In this document: positions 31,732 through 44,461 of the stretch, piece after piece
How positions within the stretch are numbered: the first letter of the stretch is position 1
Layout of the letters: each line of letters starts with the position of its first letter
DNA from: Corydoras sp. C115
Taxonomy: Eukaryota; Chordata; Actinopteri; Siluriformes; Callichthyidae
Reading direction: 5' to 3'
Assembly: GCA_019802505.1 (NCBI GenBank)
Contig: JAFMOC010000437.1
Location: 182,501 to 246,500, forward strand
Length of the DNA: 64,000 nucleotides
Notes under the pieces: generated by a model
Databases searched by the model: none
Told to the model about the DNA's origin: nothing
What the model saw: the letters and a program-made list of their open reading frames with translations, nothing else
Program-made: the position numbers and the translations under genes

Positions 31732-32316
31732 TGAAAGTATTTGCATATTGTACGTTGTTTTTATATTACACGTTCAAAAATGTACAGAACTGAGTGAATT
31801 GTTAGAAATAAATGTGAAAGTTTGCAATTATTTATTTATTTATAACAATTCTCTCAGTGTAATAAGCTGCGGAATAACCGTGAGCATGTTCTCCTGAAGC
31901 CGCACTGGAATTTAGAGCTGATGTTGGATCAGAGAACATGGCTCAACATCTTTGTTCTCGTTCATTCCAAAGGTTTTTGATAGAGACGAGGTCAGGACTG
32001 TTATTCGACTGTCCATTATCTTCCACTTTATCCTCTACTAGGGACACATTGGGGTTCCCCATACCCATCCAGGGGGGAACGTCTCGGGCGCTGGGCAGAT
32101 ACACCCAGGACAGGGCGCCAATCCATCACTGGGCACACACTCACTTACACAGAGGGAAAGTATTTGCATATTGTACGTTGTTTTTATATTGCACGTTCAA
32201 AAATGTACAGAACTGAGTGAATTATTTATTTATTTATAACAATTCTCTCAGTGTAATAAGCTGCTGGAATAACCGTGAGCATGTTCTCCTGAAGCCGCAC
32301 TGGAATTTAGAGCAGG
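31732..32316. repeat. Local duplication in the large CAST intron
   Basis: 31732-31918 recurs at 32156-32316 (GTATTTGCATATTGTACGTT to CACTGGAATTTAGAGC). The block 31918-32011 recurs at 33269-33361. Confidence 0.88.
32012..32153 (-). mobile_element. SINE 3' part, truncated by the duplication
   Basis: Ends at CACTCACTTACACAGA where the duplicated block begins. Confidence 0.85.
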
Positions 32317-33261
32317 TGAACGGAAATGAAGCCCCGTCTGCTTTTCATCGCGAGACGCGGAACCTCATTTCCTCCGTGAGCCGGTTCCGCACATCGTGTC
32401 CACATGCAGGACTTGGCTCGCCGGTCTCTTCAAGCTCTAACAACACAGATAAGCGACGTGCCCGTGTGTAGAACCGTGGCAGATTAAGGTGTGTTCTCGG
32501 GGCTGCATACTGCGCATACCCACAATGCACCCTGACGGCTCTGTTAAACGTCAGCCCCCGGTGTCAACAACTCGGACTCCTCTGAGAAAGAGGAAAGGGA
32601 CATGCGTCGTGCCTCTCCGACTGCACAAACATTCACTGACATTTAAGATGGATATCTAAGTGAGAAGAGGGTTCGCGTTTAGACCCCCCCCCCCACGTGT
32701 TCACCCATCAAGAACTATCAAGAAGAACGTTTTGTTTAGCTGTTCATACGTGTCTGAAAGCACTGGTGCAGATTCAGGTTGACAGCAGTCGTCTCCACCT
32801 AGGATTAAACGTCGCCTGACGGATTTAGAATAATGCAGCCGACGAGTGAGGACGATTTTTTAAAGATGTCTTCCGACACCTGAGTCGAGAAGACGTTAAT
32901 TAGTGAAGACGGCGGGGCGTTAGCATCTACACACACACACTGTACCCTGATTAATGACCCGAGTGAAGTCTATGCTTCATTGTGTGGGATCTGAACTCCA
33001 ACATGAATCTGAACTGTCTGCTTTTGCCCTCTCTTGTCTGATTGGTCAGCAGTCCCTCGGACCAGGACAGGAATCGACCCACATTCTTCAGCTTAAGCTC
33101 TGGACTGTTTTCGGATGATGGGGAAACTTGCCAAGCGGCACAAACCAACATTCAGGATCCTCTGCTCTGAAACCTTTGGACCAAAGTACATTTCATGGCA
33201 TGCCTGTCTTAAGTAAACTATAACAAGGATTGTCCGTGGGACGTTTTGCCCGTTGACGAGG
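32317..33261. other. Unique intronic DNA
   Basis: No CAST exon or repeat recognised; C run at 32684-32693. Confidence 0.45.
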
Positions 33262-33361
33262 TCAGACGCTGATGTTGGATCACAGAACTTGGCTCAACAT
33301 CTTTGTTCTCGTTCATTCCAAAGGTTTTTGATAGAGACGAGGTCAGGACTGTTATTCGACT

Positions 33362-33686
33362 GTCCATTATCTTCCACTTTATCCTCTACTAGGGGGTTCC
33401 CCATGCCCATCCAGGGGAGAACGTCTTGGGCGCTGGGCAGATACACCCAAGACGGGGCGCCAATCTATCGCTGGAAACACACTCACTCACACAGATACAC
33501 TCTATATGGGGCAATTTGGAGAACTCAATTGACTTGTTCAATGTTTTTGGACTGTGGGAGGAAGCGGAGAACCCGGAGGAAACCCACACGGACACGGGGA
33601 GAACATGGGAACTCCACCCAGATTGGGATTCGAACCTGGAATCCCTAGCACTGAGAGGAGAACATGCCAACCACTAAGCCAACGTA
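33362..33686 (-). mobile_element. SINE copy, with duplicated left flank
   Basis: Left flank 33269-33361 equals 31918-32011, so this is the fuller sister of the truncated copy at 32012. Confidence 0.88.
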
Positions 33687-34486
33687 TGTTAATGTCATAC
33701 CAAATTCATACAGCCATGGTTTTATGTATATTGTATTTAGAAATGGGCCTTCCCCAAACTGTTAGAAGCACTCGGTTGGCCAGCATGAATGACTGGGTGC
33801 TTGATTTTATAAACGTGTGGTGATTGGACAGAATAAAACCTGAATTTAAAGGTGTGTTCCAGTAGGTTTTTTGAAGCGAACTTGTAGTTCCACTGAAAAA
33901 CTACATTTATAATTATAGATCCGGGTGGGAATTGGTTTTCTCCATCTGGGAGCGTTTTCCTCTTGAACCGCATTGGGAACCCGCCCCACGCAAACCTAGT
34001 ATGAGATTAAGAAGAAGGTAGTGGATGGATGGATATAGTTTGGTTGGTTAGTCATTGACTGTGTGTTTTGGATGTGTATCTGAACTACCCATGTTGGTCG
34101 TGACGGTTCCCTCATTAATAGCAGAACGAGAACCTGAGTGAATTCAGACTCATTGACCCTTATTGTGCAATAGCCTGATATCCTTCACCATGCTGACCCG
34201 GTGGGTGGTTGTATTTGGCTGATACAGTGAGCCCCACCGCGTTTCCACCCAGCGCTGTATGACATGCAGACCGGATCCATGCACGCCATGTTCCTCGTGC
34301 CAAATATAACTCCGAACATCCAAAATAACTAGCTTCAGTTTCAAAGTAGTAAATATACGTCTCCTCGAAAACAAAACCTCGAGCCTCAGGGCCCGGACAC
34401 ACTGACCAACCTTATCACGGCTCGTTGGGTTTTATATCATTTGTTAAAATATTGTTGGGGAAGTGGATATACAAGCAGCTATCAAA
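33687..34486. other. Unique intronic DNA with a faint SINE relic
   Basis: 33920-34040 has GGGTGGGAATTGGTTTTCTC and a (GGAT)n end, possibly a very old SINE tail. Confidence 0.4.
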
Positions 34487-34498
34487 CATTCATTCATT

Positions 34499-34838
34499 CA
34501 TTCATTCATTATCTCCCGCTTTATCCTCTATTAGGGTCGCGGTGGGGTTCCCCATGCCCATCCAGGGGAGAAGGCGCCTGGGCAGATAGACCCAGGACAG
34601 GGCGCCAATCCATCGCTGGGCACACACTCACTCACACAGACACACTCTAAATGGGGCAATTTGGAGAATTCAATTGACTTGATCCATGTTTTTGGACTGT
34701 GGGAGGAAACTGGAGAACCCGGAGGAAACCCACGCAGACACGGGGAGAACATGGAAACTCCACCAAGATGGGGATTCGAACCGGGAATCCCTAGCGCTGA
34801 GAGTCGAACGTGCTAACCACTAAGCCACCGTGCCGCCC
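34499..34838 (-). mobile_element. SINE copy with target duplication
   Basis: Flanked by AGCTATCAAACA (34487-34498) and AGTTATCAAACA (34839-34850). Confidence 0.92.
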
Positions 34839-34850
34839 AGTTATCAAACA

Positions 34851-35474
34851 GCCAAAAGTATTTACATACCCAACTTGCACTTAATTGTGTTGTTTGTGTC
34901 GATGATCCAATTAACCATACAGTTGTTAAGCCGGGATAGGCATCGGGGTTTGTCTGGGCCTGTCTGTGTGACACGTCCGTTGGCACAGATGAAAGAAAAC
35001 AGACGAAGGACACGATTGTGTGGAAGGGCGCTGCATGTTGTAGCATTTCCAGTTGGCATGGCGTTGGGTTTTTAAATCATCATCATCGCTCCAAACCAAC
35101 TGCTTATAACTCTGCAATTTGGAACACCGTCACCACACTACTTGATCTAGTGCCCTTTTAGTCTTTTCTAAATCTTAAATGTCTTTATTTTTCTTATAAG
35201 ACGGTTCGGTGACGTTCTGTGTCTTTGCCAACCTCGGAACCTGTTGTTAGGAAGCTCAGCCCAACCTCATTAGAAGGTGTGAGCACACATACCTCCCTTT
35301 TGCCCTCGGTGAACCTCGTGCGTGTTATCTACCACCTGGTTGGTCATGTGATGGGGGGGGGGGGGGGAGATGTCTGATGGATGAGAACCTTTGAGAACAT
35401 GAGAACATTTGCTCAGGGTGGGCGTGGCTTAACCTAATAGACACTTGTGTAAACCCCTATATACATCTCCAGTA
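34851..35474. other. Unique intronic DNA
   Basis: G run at 35354-35366; nothing recognised. Confidence 0.45.
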
Positions 35475-35925
35475 CATGGACAAACGTATTGGGAACATAC
35501 CTCTTAACTATTGATTGTCCTCTTGCCCTGGCAGGGGTATAATATCAAGCACATGGTCAGCATTCCTGGACAACTGCATGCTTCTAACAGTGCCATAAAT
35601 TTTGGTCTGTTTTTAGCTGTTCTTAGTATGGGGCAGTCTTGTGTGAGCTGAAGGTCACCGGTTCGATTCCCGGCCCCACCAAGTACTATGGTTGTAGTGT
35701 CCTTGGGCAAGTGCAATCCCAATTGCTCCTCGGGTGCCATGTACAGGGCTGCCCACCACCCCGGGCACATGTGCTCACTTCAGCAGTGTGTCTGTATGTG
35801 TGTGTGTTGTCATTGCATTAAATGTGGAGGGCAAAATAGATCACTTTAAGCTCTGTGGAAACACTTTGGGGAAGCACCTGATGACGGTCTAATGTGCAGG
35901 TGTCTGAAAACTTTGGTCCATTTTG
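35475..35925 (+). mobile_element. Tc1-type relic with an inserted tRNA-derived SINE
   Basis: Starts ACATGGACAAACGTATTGGG, an end motif of a fish Tc1/mariner-like family. The relic resumes at about 35845 (GGAAACACTTTGGGGAAGC). A different SINE lies inside (35629-35825). Confidence 0.55.
35629..35825 (+). mobile_element. Different tRNA-derived SINE
   Basis: B box in CACCGGTTCGATTCCCGG, then GTGTCCTTGGGCAAG, TGCTCCTCGGGTGCC and CTGCCCACCACCCCGG, as in a common fish SINE. D-arm region deleted. Confidence 0.65.
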
Positions 35926-36301
35926 TGTGTTTTTTGCTGCCAGAGTTGAAAACCAGGGCGCCAAGGCATCCTGTCACTACATCATTCCATGAGCCGCAGT
36001 AAACAAATCCGCTGCTCATCTTTGTCTTTGGAAAATAAATGGCTTTGACAAAAATGCAGCAGAAAAGGCTCATCCCGCAGTTACCGTCTTCACGTGCTCT
36101 TTATGATGCTTTTGGTATTTACTGGTCCTCATAAGTGCGTGGGATAAGCATGTCACACGTGCAAACACAATCACCTCTATAACACCTCTGTACAAAGGTC
36201 AGACCATGGTGACACACTGTGCTCCTTTTAGGTGGCATGTCTCTTCTCATGGTATTTGTCTGATAATACAATAACACATTTTTTAAATGAATATTCTTCT
36301 A

Positions 36302-36350
36302 GCAGAACTATGGACAAAGGATTGGGACACACCTCTTTCATTCAGTCCTA
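36302..36350 (+). mobile_element. Tc1-type end motif
   Basis: TATGGACAAAGGATTGGGAC and ACACCTCTTTCATTCAG. A similar motif is at 40423-40450 in inverse. Confidence 0.45.
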
Positions 36351-36439
36351 TTGTGTCCCCATGAAATGTGGGAACAACTCACCCGGCATATGCTTTTTAG
36401 ATTTTTTTTAGAATTAACAGGTCCATATATATATATAGG

Positions 36440-36681
36440 AGGCACAGTAATCCATCACTGGGCACACACTCACTCACACAGACACACTCTATATGGGGCA
36501 ACTTGGAGAATTCAATTGACTTGATCCATGTTTTTGGACTGTGGGAGGAAAGCGGAGAACCCGGAGGAAACCCACGCGGACACGGGGAGAACATGGAAAC
36601 TCCACCCAGATGGGGATTCGAACCTGGAATCCCTAGTGCTGAGAGGAGACCGTGCTAACCACTAAGCCACCATGCTGCCCT
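36440..36681 (-). mobile_element. SINE, 3' part missing
   Basis: Begins within the core after a short (TA)n; head complete. Confidence 0.87.
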
Positions 36682-37343
36682 ATCTAATATTATTTTTATT
36701 ATTATTTTATTTATAGATATAAATGCTCAGTCTGTTCAACACAGGATAAAGCTGATCAACAGATAAAAAGGATTCCTCTGATCCGACACATTCCACTGTG
36801 CAGTCAGTAGGTGGCGTGGTGCACGGACAGTGACGGTACAGAAACAAAGCCTCCATTCTGCAGCCCTGATCCACAGTGAGGTCATAACCTCGTATTGATT
36901 GGTTTAAAGGCTGAGGAGGTGGCGCACATGCCTTCACACTGTCAACAGATCTGGTGTTGCCAAGTGACAGGTTTTCACACAAAGGTTCTGAAGGCTTTCA
37001 GGACTCAGGCCTGTTCTAATACAACTTTTAGTGTGTGTTTGTGTGAAGGGGATCATTAGCACTTTAGGGGAGCTTCCTTATGGAGCGCTCTGGAAGGTTA
37101 GTCTCTCCTTAACTGAGCTTAACTGAACTCGGCTGAACTTAGCCCGAACCTGGGCCGGCACAAGCTTGCAGGTTCGGTCAGTGTGATCAGTACATCACCT
37201 TCATGATTTCATCACAGTGACTCAGTTCAGTCCTTTGCCTTTTTTTTGTGTGTTTTAGGTCGCAGTTGCATCATCACTGATACACGTTCACGTCATTAGT
37301 TTGAAGGGAGTCTTATTTAAGTCTTATTTAAATAATAAATAAA
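36682..37343. other. Unique intronic DNA
   Basis: No exon recognised. Confidence 0.45.
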
Positions 37344-37545
37344 AAAATTGGGTCATTTATTGGACGCTTTCATCCAAAGCGACTTACAAGGTGAGCACAG
37401 GGTTCATCACAACATCCCTGGAGCAATGAGGGTTAAGGGTCTCGCTCAAGGACCCACATTGGTAACTTCAGTGGACCTGGGATTTGAACCCCCAACCTTC
37501 AGATTGACAGCCCAACACCCTGACCACTGAGCTACCACTCCACCA
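37344..37545 (-). mobile_element. L2-tailed tRNA-derived SINE, full length
   Basis: Inverse of the copy at 61117: tail GGGTCATTTATTGGACGC, CCAAAGCGACTTACAAGG, then inverted B box GGGATTTGAACCC and A box GACCACTGAGCTACCAC. Confidence 0.88.
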
Positions 37546-38935
37546 CCGTTGACGTCATACAGATGAGGTGTGCTGGGATTTGTAATCAAACCTGAAGGGA
37601 CCTGTCACTGAGGGTTTCATAATAGGTGTAATATTTACGTTTGGCAGCAGGTGGCAGCCTAGGACAAAGGAAGGGAGAAGCTCTGGTTGCTCATGCCACC
37701 CCGCCCAAGTCTGCATTCTATGGTTTCAGAAACACGGAAGTGTTATAAGCCAGAGAAATCAGTTTTCACAGCATCATTACGGCACTGAGGTCTCTTTTTT
37801 GGAGCTGCTCCCTCTTTCTGACCTCTCTTTGTGTAATCGGTGTTCTCTCTCTGATCTCTCTTTCATGCCTCCCTCTGTATTTTGGGTGGGGTTCCGAGGC
37901 TTGGGTTTGATGATCTTAGCTCGGATTCCAAAGCAGTGAGTCGATCAGGACACACCCCGCCGAGCTCCGGGCTTCGGTTTGAAGACCTTTTTGGCTTTCC
38001 ATCTTATGAGACTCATGTGACTCGGCTCTTCGTCCCCGTGTTCCGCTCTATCAGAGCTTCTAAAAGCATTTGTTTTCGTAATCCCACATGTTTTTAACTC
38101 TTCTCTCATATGGAAAATGTCTGTTTATTTTTCTTGGCTTCCTGTCCGAGGGCAGGACGGAACCCACCTACCAGCCAATGGCAGGCCTCTGGTGCTGCAG
38201 TACTGCTGAACTAGGAGGGCTTTGGCCTGATTTCAGGTTTGGATGGGAGGAGTCTCGGGCTCGGTTTGGCTGGTGGGGTGTGTTGGCCTCTCTGTGCCGC
38301 TGTGTGTGTTGCTCATAAAGTTTGTGCAACCTACTTGTCAGGCGAACGTTTGAAGTCTTTGGAGTTTGGAATTAAAAGCATAGAGCTCCATCAACAGGAC
38401 CCAGATGGTATGTACTCGCATTGGGGCACCTTGTTGTTCTCGTTTGTGGTTTCCTGCTTGTCATCCTGATCTCTCTTAGTGAAATGTTGCCAGCTCTGCA
38501 GTTCACCGAAAATATGGTTGCTTTTTGATTGTCTATATCTATATCTCAAGCGGCGTATTGTGTTTGGCTTTAGGATGGCGTTGTGTTTTAATGCTCTTAA
38601 CCCCACTGCCACCTCCACCCCACCTCCACCCCCAATTTCCAAAACTAGATGAATTGTATGATCAATAATATCGGCAGACACACTAACTGGCTTTCCGTGG
38701 CGCTCTTGATGGACACGCATTAGGAGAGCTATGAGCCATTGATGCATTGATCTTCTAATTCAGAAGCAGCGGCTTGTCTCGTCGAGCTGGAAGGTTTGGT
38801 TTGTTCTCTGATTCAACATACCTGTGCGTACTAAATCTACAAGTATACTGAGTTTCATACTATATATTGACGTACTGTATGTACGAAGAAAGGTAAAGAG
38901 ACACAGGCATGTTATTGCTACATGTGTATAAATAG
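37546..38935. other. Unique intronic DNA
   Basis: Open frames up to 118 codons on the minus strand (38391-38747) have no recognisable domain. No CAST exon found. Confidence 0.45.
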
Positions 38936-39120
38936 GTCTCATTGCACAATATGGACCAACAGTGGATGGACAAAACTGTCCTGACCTTAACCTGATGCAA
39001 CACCTTTGGGATGAACTAGAATGGAGATTGAGGAAAGCCTTCTTAGAGGACTACAAGTAGCTGCAAAGAGGAGATTCATTAAGAAGCATCATCATCATCA
39101 TCATCATTACAATTAACATG
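38936..39120 (+). mobile_element. Tc1/mariner-type transposase relic
   Basis: CPDLNLMQHLWDELEWRLRK is readable at 38978-39040, a decayed PDLNPIEHLWDEL block. Ends in (CAT)n. Confidence 0.65.
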
Positions 39121-39736
39121 TTTGTCCAAACAGTGTATTTAATGGTGGATGTCAATAAAGTCACACCAGAGTTAATTAACTCGACAGCAGGGTTTATTTG
39201 CTCGTCGTCAAGCCATTCCACATAGTTCTCCTTCGCAGGCTGGGCTTCTTGCATGTAGCAACCTGTAAGTGCGGCTCTGAAGTAAAACCTTGGGTTTAAG
39301 TTATAAAACTTCGAACTTCGCCTCCTCTTACGTCTTACGTGGCATTCAGACATTCAGAGGGATGTAAAGGGGTGTATTGGGACCAGCCAGTCAATATTCA
39401 TAGTGCATTAATTAGATAAATCCGTCACCATCATTTCCATTTGGTCTATTACTCGCTGCAGCCAAGTGGCCATTGACGTTGGTGCCATTATATAAACAAT
39501 GGCACAAGGACTTTATATCAGGTCTCTGACCTCTAGAATTATTACTGGCTGTTTTGGTTGGATTACAGTTTGATTGTATTCTGTACTGCCCCCTGTCAAT
39601 ATGATACCACTAAGTTAAGACCTCCCAGCCGTGAGTCGCTCTGATTGTGTGATGTCATGCCCTCCGAAAATCTGAATATGAAAATCTGCTGAATGATGTC
39701 AGAGCTAAAAGAAGCCACAGGTTTATACAAGCCATG
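39121..39736. other. Unique intronic DNA
   Basis: No feature recognised. Confidence 0.4.
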
Positions 39737-39737
39737 C

Positions 39738-40019
39738 ATTGCACGTTCTCCTCTCAGCGCTAGGGATTCCCGGTTCGAATCCCCATCTGGGTGCAGTTTC
39801 CAAAAACATGGATCTAATCAATTGAATTCTCCAAATTGCCCCATATAGAGTGTGTCTGTGTGATTGAGTGTGTTGTGTGCCCAGCGATGGATTGGCGCCC
39901 TGTCCTGGGTCTATCTGCCCAGCGCCCGAGACGTTCTCCCCTGGATGGGCATGGGGAACCCCACCACGACCCCAATAGAGGATAAAGCGGGAGATAATGA
40001 ATGAATGAATGAATGAATG
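39738..40019 (+). mobile_element. SINE copy, A box missing and core deleted
   Basis: Starts at GCACGTTCTCC; deletion between GTGCAGTTTCC and AAAAACATGG. Confidence 0.87.
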
Positions 40020-40165
40020 TTTAAACGCCACAGTATGCTACAGTGTACCCAGAGAGTGCAAACCAGGCTCTCTTGTCTAACATCGGTGCCTGACCTCATC
40101 TACCAGTAAAGCAGGGACCATCTTAAAATGTCTTGTAAGATCCTTTAGGGTTAATATGTACGTGT

Positions 40166-40421
40166 CCCACCCCGTGTCCGCGTGGGTTTCCTCCGGGTTC
40201 TCCGGTTTTGCTCCCACAGTCCAAAAACATGGGCAGTTGAGTTCTCCAAATTGACCCATATAGAGTGTGTCTGTGTGAATCAGTGTGTGCCTAGGGATAG
40301 ATTGGCGCCATGTCCTGGGTGTATCTGCCCAGCGCCCGAAACGTTCTCCCCTTGGCATGGGGAACCCCCCCGCAACCCTAATAGAGGATAAAGCGGAAGG
40401 TAATGGCTGGATGGATGGATG
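40166..40421 (+). mobile_element. 5'-truncated SINE
   Basis: Starts at CACCCCGTGTCCGCG; small deletions in the core. Confidence 0.86.
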
Positions 40422-41116
40422 TAAGTGTCCCAATACTTTCACCCATGTGGTGTTTAACCTTCACCATCCATTCTGTGGCAACCGGTTCATTTTATTTTTG
40501 TTTAGTTAGTGCTGGGATAGGTTTTCGTCAATTTTTTGTCAATTTGCATAATTGACAAAAAGCCCATTAAGTTCTATAACTCTCATCAGGAAATCCGGTA
40601 TTGCACCCCCCCCCCCCCCATGTCACGGCCGAACACTGATGTAATCTGACACTTGCAGAACTCGCACTGCACGGCTGTTCCGTACCCTGCAGTACTTTCC
40701 ATTGCAGTGTGCATGTGTTTGGTTGTGTTGTGTTGGAATTCAGAGCCCGGCGTTAGTCATCTCCTCCTTTAGGAGCAAAAAAAAAAAGGACAGAAAATAT
40801 GCAGTGGCCAAAAAATGTTACCAAAACTGTGAGGACATTATCAAGCATGCCGTCGTGGTTCTGTTTTAATCTCTTAATTAATTACTGTCGCTGTGACGGG
40901 TGGGATTTGAGATTTGCATATAGTGCATCCATTCTGAGCTGTATTCCTTTCTCTCTTTTGGGCGTGTCTCCGCCGTACCTGTTTAATCGCACCGAGACTC
41001 GAGCGGAATGTCGTCAGTCCCTGTGAATTGCACAACGTCCGCGGAATTCACTGAAAATCTGTGGAAATGTGGCATTTCATGGCCCACTGAATTCAGATCC
41101 ATTTTTCGAGGTGATA
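40422..41116. other. Unique intronic DNA
   Basis: C run at 40606-40618; a GTGCTGGGATAGG motif near 40511 may be SINE debris. Confidence 0.4.
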
Positions 41117-41118
41117 TA

Positions 41119-41650
41119 CCGTATTTTCCGGACTATAAGGCGCACCTAAAAGCCTACAATTTTCCAAGAAATCGGACGTGCGCCTTATAATCCGGTGCGC
41201 CTTATACTTATACGAGTTCCAAATTCTATAAAGCTATTGTTGTGCGACCGAAAATGAATTCGGAGCTCGCCGTCATTCCGGGAGGATTAAATAAAGAACT
41301 CCGACCGCTGGACATCGGGGTAAACGGGGCGTTTAAAGTAAAGTCGCGGGCGGCGTGGGAGCGACGGATGATAGACGGCGAACACACGTTTACTAAAACT
41401 CGGGAGGTGGCGTCTGTGAATGGGTTGTGGACGCCTGGGCTGAGGGTTCCGCCGTGACCGTCGTCCGAGCTTTGGCGAAAGCCGGCGTCGTCGCCGAACG
41501 GCCGCCCGGAGACGAGACGGACTCGGACATCGATGAGGGGGAACACCGGAGTGCTCGATAGAGAACCAGCTTTTTAATTCAGACACAGAAGACGAGGACT
41601 TTGATGGATTTGTGGGAGAAGAGAGATTAAAATAATGTGTGTTTGTCAAG
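41119..41650 (+). mobile_element. pogo-like DNA transposon remnant, copy 1 (3' end missing)
   Basis: 5' terminal repeat CCGTATTTTCCGGACTATAA after a TA (41117-41118). The internal frame reads ELAVIPGGLNKELRPLDIGV and AAWERRMIDGEHTFTKT, the C-terminal part of a pogo/Tigger-type DDE transposase. Stops and frame breaks make it inactive. No 3' inverted repeat before copy 2. Confidence 0.85.
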
Positions 41651-41652
41651 TA

Positions 41653-42379
41653 CCGTATTTTCCGGACTATAAGGCGCACCTAAAAGCCTAAAATCTTTCC
41701 AGAAATCGGACGTGCGCCTTATAATCCGGTGCGCCTTATACGTATACGAGTTCCAAATTCTATAAAGCTATTGTTGTGCGACCGAAAATGAATTGGGAGC
41801 TCGCCGTCATTCCGGGAGGATTAAATAAAGAACTGCGACCGCTGGACATCGGGGTAAACGGGGCGTTTAAAGTAAAGTCGCGGGCGGCGTGGGAGCGACG
41901 GATGATAGACGGTGAACACACGTTTACTAAAACTCGAGAGGCGGCGGCGGGGCGAGTTACGCCACCGTCTGTGAATGGATTGTGGACGCCTGGGCTGAGG
42001 TTTCTGATGTGACCGTCGTCCAAGCTTTCGAGAAAGCCGGCGTCGTCGCCGAACGGCCGCCCGGAGACGAGACGGACTCGGACATCGATGAGGGGGAACA
42101 CCGGAGCGCTCGATAGAGAACCAGCTTTTTAATTCAGACACAGAAGACGAGGACTTTGATGAGATTTGTGGGAGAAGAGAGATTAAAATAATGTGCGTTT
42201 TATTAATTAGTAGAATAAACTTCAATTATAAATCAGCGTTCTGCATCCTTTACTTTTCTTGTAGATCGTATGTTTAGCGAGTGCCTTATAATATGCTGCC
42301 GTACAGAATAAGTACCGTACAGAAATACAGTCCCTAATTCAGACTGCACCTTATAGTACTTATGGTCCGGAAAATACGG
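41653..42379 (+). mobile_element. pogo-like DNA transposon remnant, copy 2 (both ends)
   Basis: 5' repeat CCGTATTTTCCGGACTATAA after TA (41651-41652). 3' inverted repeat GGTCCGGAAAATACGG ends at 42379, followed by TA (42380-42381). Same internal sequence as copy 1, internally deleted for most of the transposase. Confidence 0.87.
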
Positions 42380-42381
42380 TA

Positions 42382-43164
42382 AATAATCCTTGCAATTTTC
42401 ACGATTTCTTCACCCAAGACGACCAAGATCAGCGTGTATTGCCTCACCAAACTACCGACCTCAGACCACAGACGAGCCGCGAATAGTTACCGAGCAGGAA
42501 ATACTGGGATGTTTTTCGATCGTAAGCCAGAATATCCTGCTCACAGTGCCACGCCGTGCCGTTTTAAAGGGCCTGGTGGCTGAGCGCCGTATTTACGATG
42601 GTCCCGAGACATTTGGGATGCGTGTGTGAGAACAGAAGGAGATGGTCGAGTCATCAGATTGAGATTTGGTCTTCGTCATATGTGCACTAGAGGAACAAAA
42701 AGATTTGGATGCCGTTTTCGTGTTTCGTTCGGTTCCTTTCTCACAGCTACGGGCATTCGGTGTTTGTGTAATGACAATATGATGATCGTACCAGCCCTGT
42801 GTTTACAGCCCAAACCTCAATGTATTTTAATGTGTGAGCGTTGACATATTTGGGTGGCTTTTTAATTGCGTCTTACTGAACCAGTTTGTATTATACCACG
42901 GTATGATTTAAACTATACAGCACTCACTCTGAAGCCACCTTGCATTTAATTCCCACTATTGAACACTCACGGCTCCATTGTTATGTTGCAGGGTGTGTTT
43001 AACATTTGCAGGTCCACCCAGCCGTAATTCATGAAAGTCTCACTGAACCCTAATTAAAAGACTTTGTAGCGCACCTCTTGCTTGGTAGCGCCAAATGGAT
43101 TCTCCATGGATTAAATTGCCGCCCGTTCATCAAATCAGACTTTAGGACGACGCAGTATTTAATG
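42382..43164. other. Unique intronic DNA
   Basis: Open frame at 42390-42629 has no recognisable domain. Confidence 0.4.
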
Positions 43165-43855
43165 TAGGGGTGTCTTCAACTTAGGATTTTCATAGTCGAA
43201 TCTGATTGGTCCGATTTTCCCTATAGTTGACTGATAGTCGAATCAGTTCAAATTTCACCACAAGATGGCGCTATAAGCGTGGTTTTTAACCTGAAACCGT
43301 TTAACCTGAAACCAGACAAACACCCCTGAAACACTCTAAACTAAAAAGCTCAGTGAATACAAACTGACACGCTGATTAATGAGAGGACTCTAGTTTTCAG
43401 CGTCGGGACTCCGGACCACCGGAGAGTGGATGTGTAAAAATGAGGGGTGTCTTCAACTAAGGATTTTCATAGTCGAATCTGATTCATCAGATTTTCCCTA
43501 TAGTCGACTGATAGTCGAAACAGTTAAAATTTCACCACAAGATGGCGCTATAAGCGTGGTTTTTAAAAAAGATTTTAAAAAATATTTTACTTGTTTTTCT
43601 AGAGCACCGTAAATGGACTTTCCGTCCATCCGGACTTTTTTCCAAAAAAATATTAACAGAAATTAGGCTGATTTTATTTGACAAAAGGCTATATATATAA
43701 CGAAAACAAAGACATTTCATGTAAAAACTAATGCTTAGCGGCAGCCATGGACACCCCCATGTGGTCAAAATGGTACATTCGACTATGAGGTTCATAGTCG
43801 ACTACGGTTCTCCGAATCGAATCGTCGAATCAGCGAATATTGCAGCTCACCCCTA
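43165..43855. mobile_element. hAT-type non-autonomous element with 8-bp target duplication
   Basis: Ends TAGGGGTG and CACCCCTA. Flanks ATTTAATG (43157-43164) and GTTTAATG (43856-43863), one mismatch. The 5' end is present twice (43165 and about 43442), so the element is partly duplicated internally. Dense GTCGAATC/GATTCGAC motifs. Confidence 0.85.
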
Positions 43856-43863
43856 GTTTAATG

Positions 43864-44461
43864 CATGATTAAATCTGCATCTGCATGCTGTTAACGTCCT
43901 TTGAACAACCTGACATGATGTCTGCAGCTCTCCGGGCAGTGGCATGCATGGAATGTAAAAAAAAAAGCTGCCAGCGCGGTTATCTACAGTCCGGTTTTCG
44001 GCTTATAATTTATCATTTTTGGACACTAGAACACTAACTGGCCGCTTTATTAGGTTCACCTATTTATTTCTATGCGTTTTGTCCGTGTTATCGGTTCCAC
44101 ACGCCATAAAGATGCACGTTGTAGTTCTACAGGAGTTTCTCTGAAGAAGACTTTTAAGGCTTAAAGAAAAAAACACTGTTATAACCTCTTGCTCTTTAAG
44201 AGCGTGTGCTTTATGAGCTATTTGTATCTTGACACGTGTAGATCAGGACTATTTTTAGGAACAATGTAATGATATGAATGAACTGTGATGGGTTCATACA
44301 AGTTTCTTCTCCTCTCCTACCAGAAAATACAAAATATCGAAGGGTGTTTAATGTCTTTAGTCGCCTCAATTACTCTTTATTGGTTTTTATATTAACACAC
44401 TAATTAGACTGTATTAAACCTGTTTCATAAAGCCTGCCAGAATTAAATATATATTAAATAT
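43864..44461. other. Unique intronic DNA
   Basis: Contains the relic at 44037-44170; otherwise nothing recognised. Confidence 0.4.
44037..44170. mobile_element. Relic with ACTGGCCGCTTTATTAGGTTCACC-type end
   Basis: The GGCCGCTTTATTAGGTTCAC motif followed by GTTGTAGTTCTACAGG resembles the end of the inverted-arm repeat family. Similar short motifs are at 51396 and 57871. Confidence 0.35.

Noticed and set aside
41242..42012. Domesticated transposase gene.
   Set aside because: The pogo-like frames are short, broken and inside elements with terminal repeats; no sign of an intact gene.
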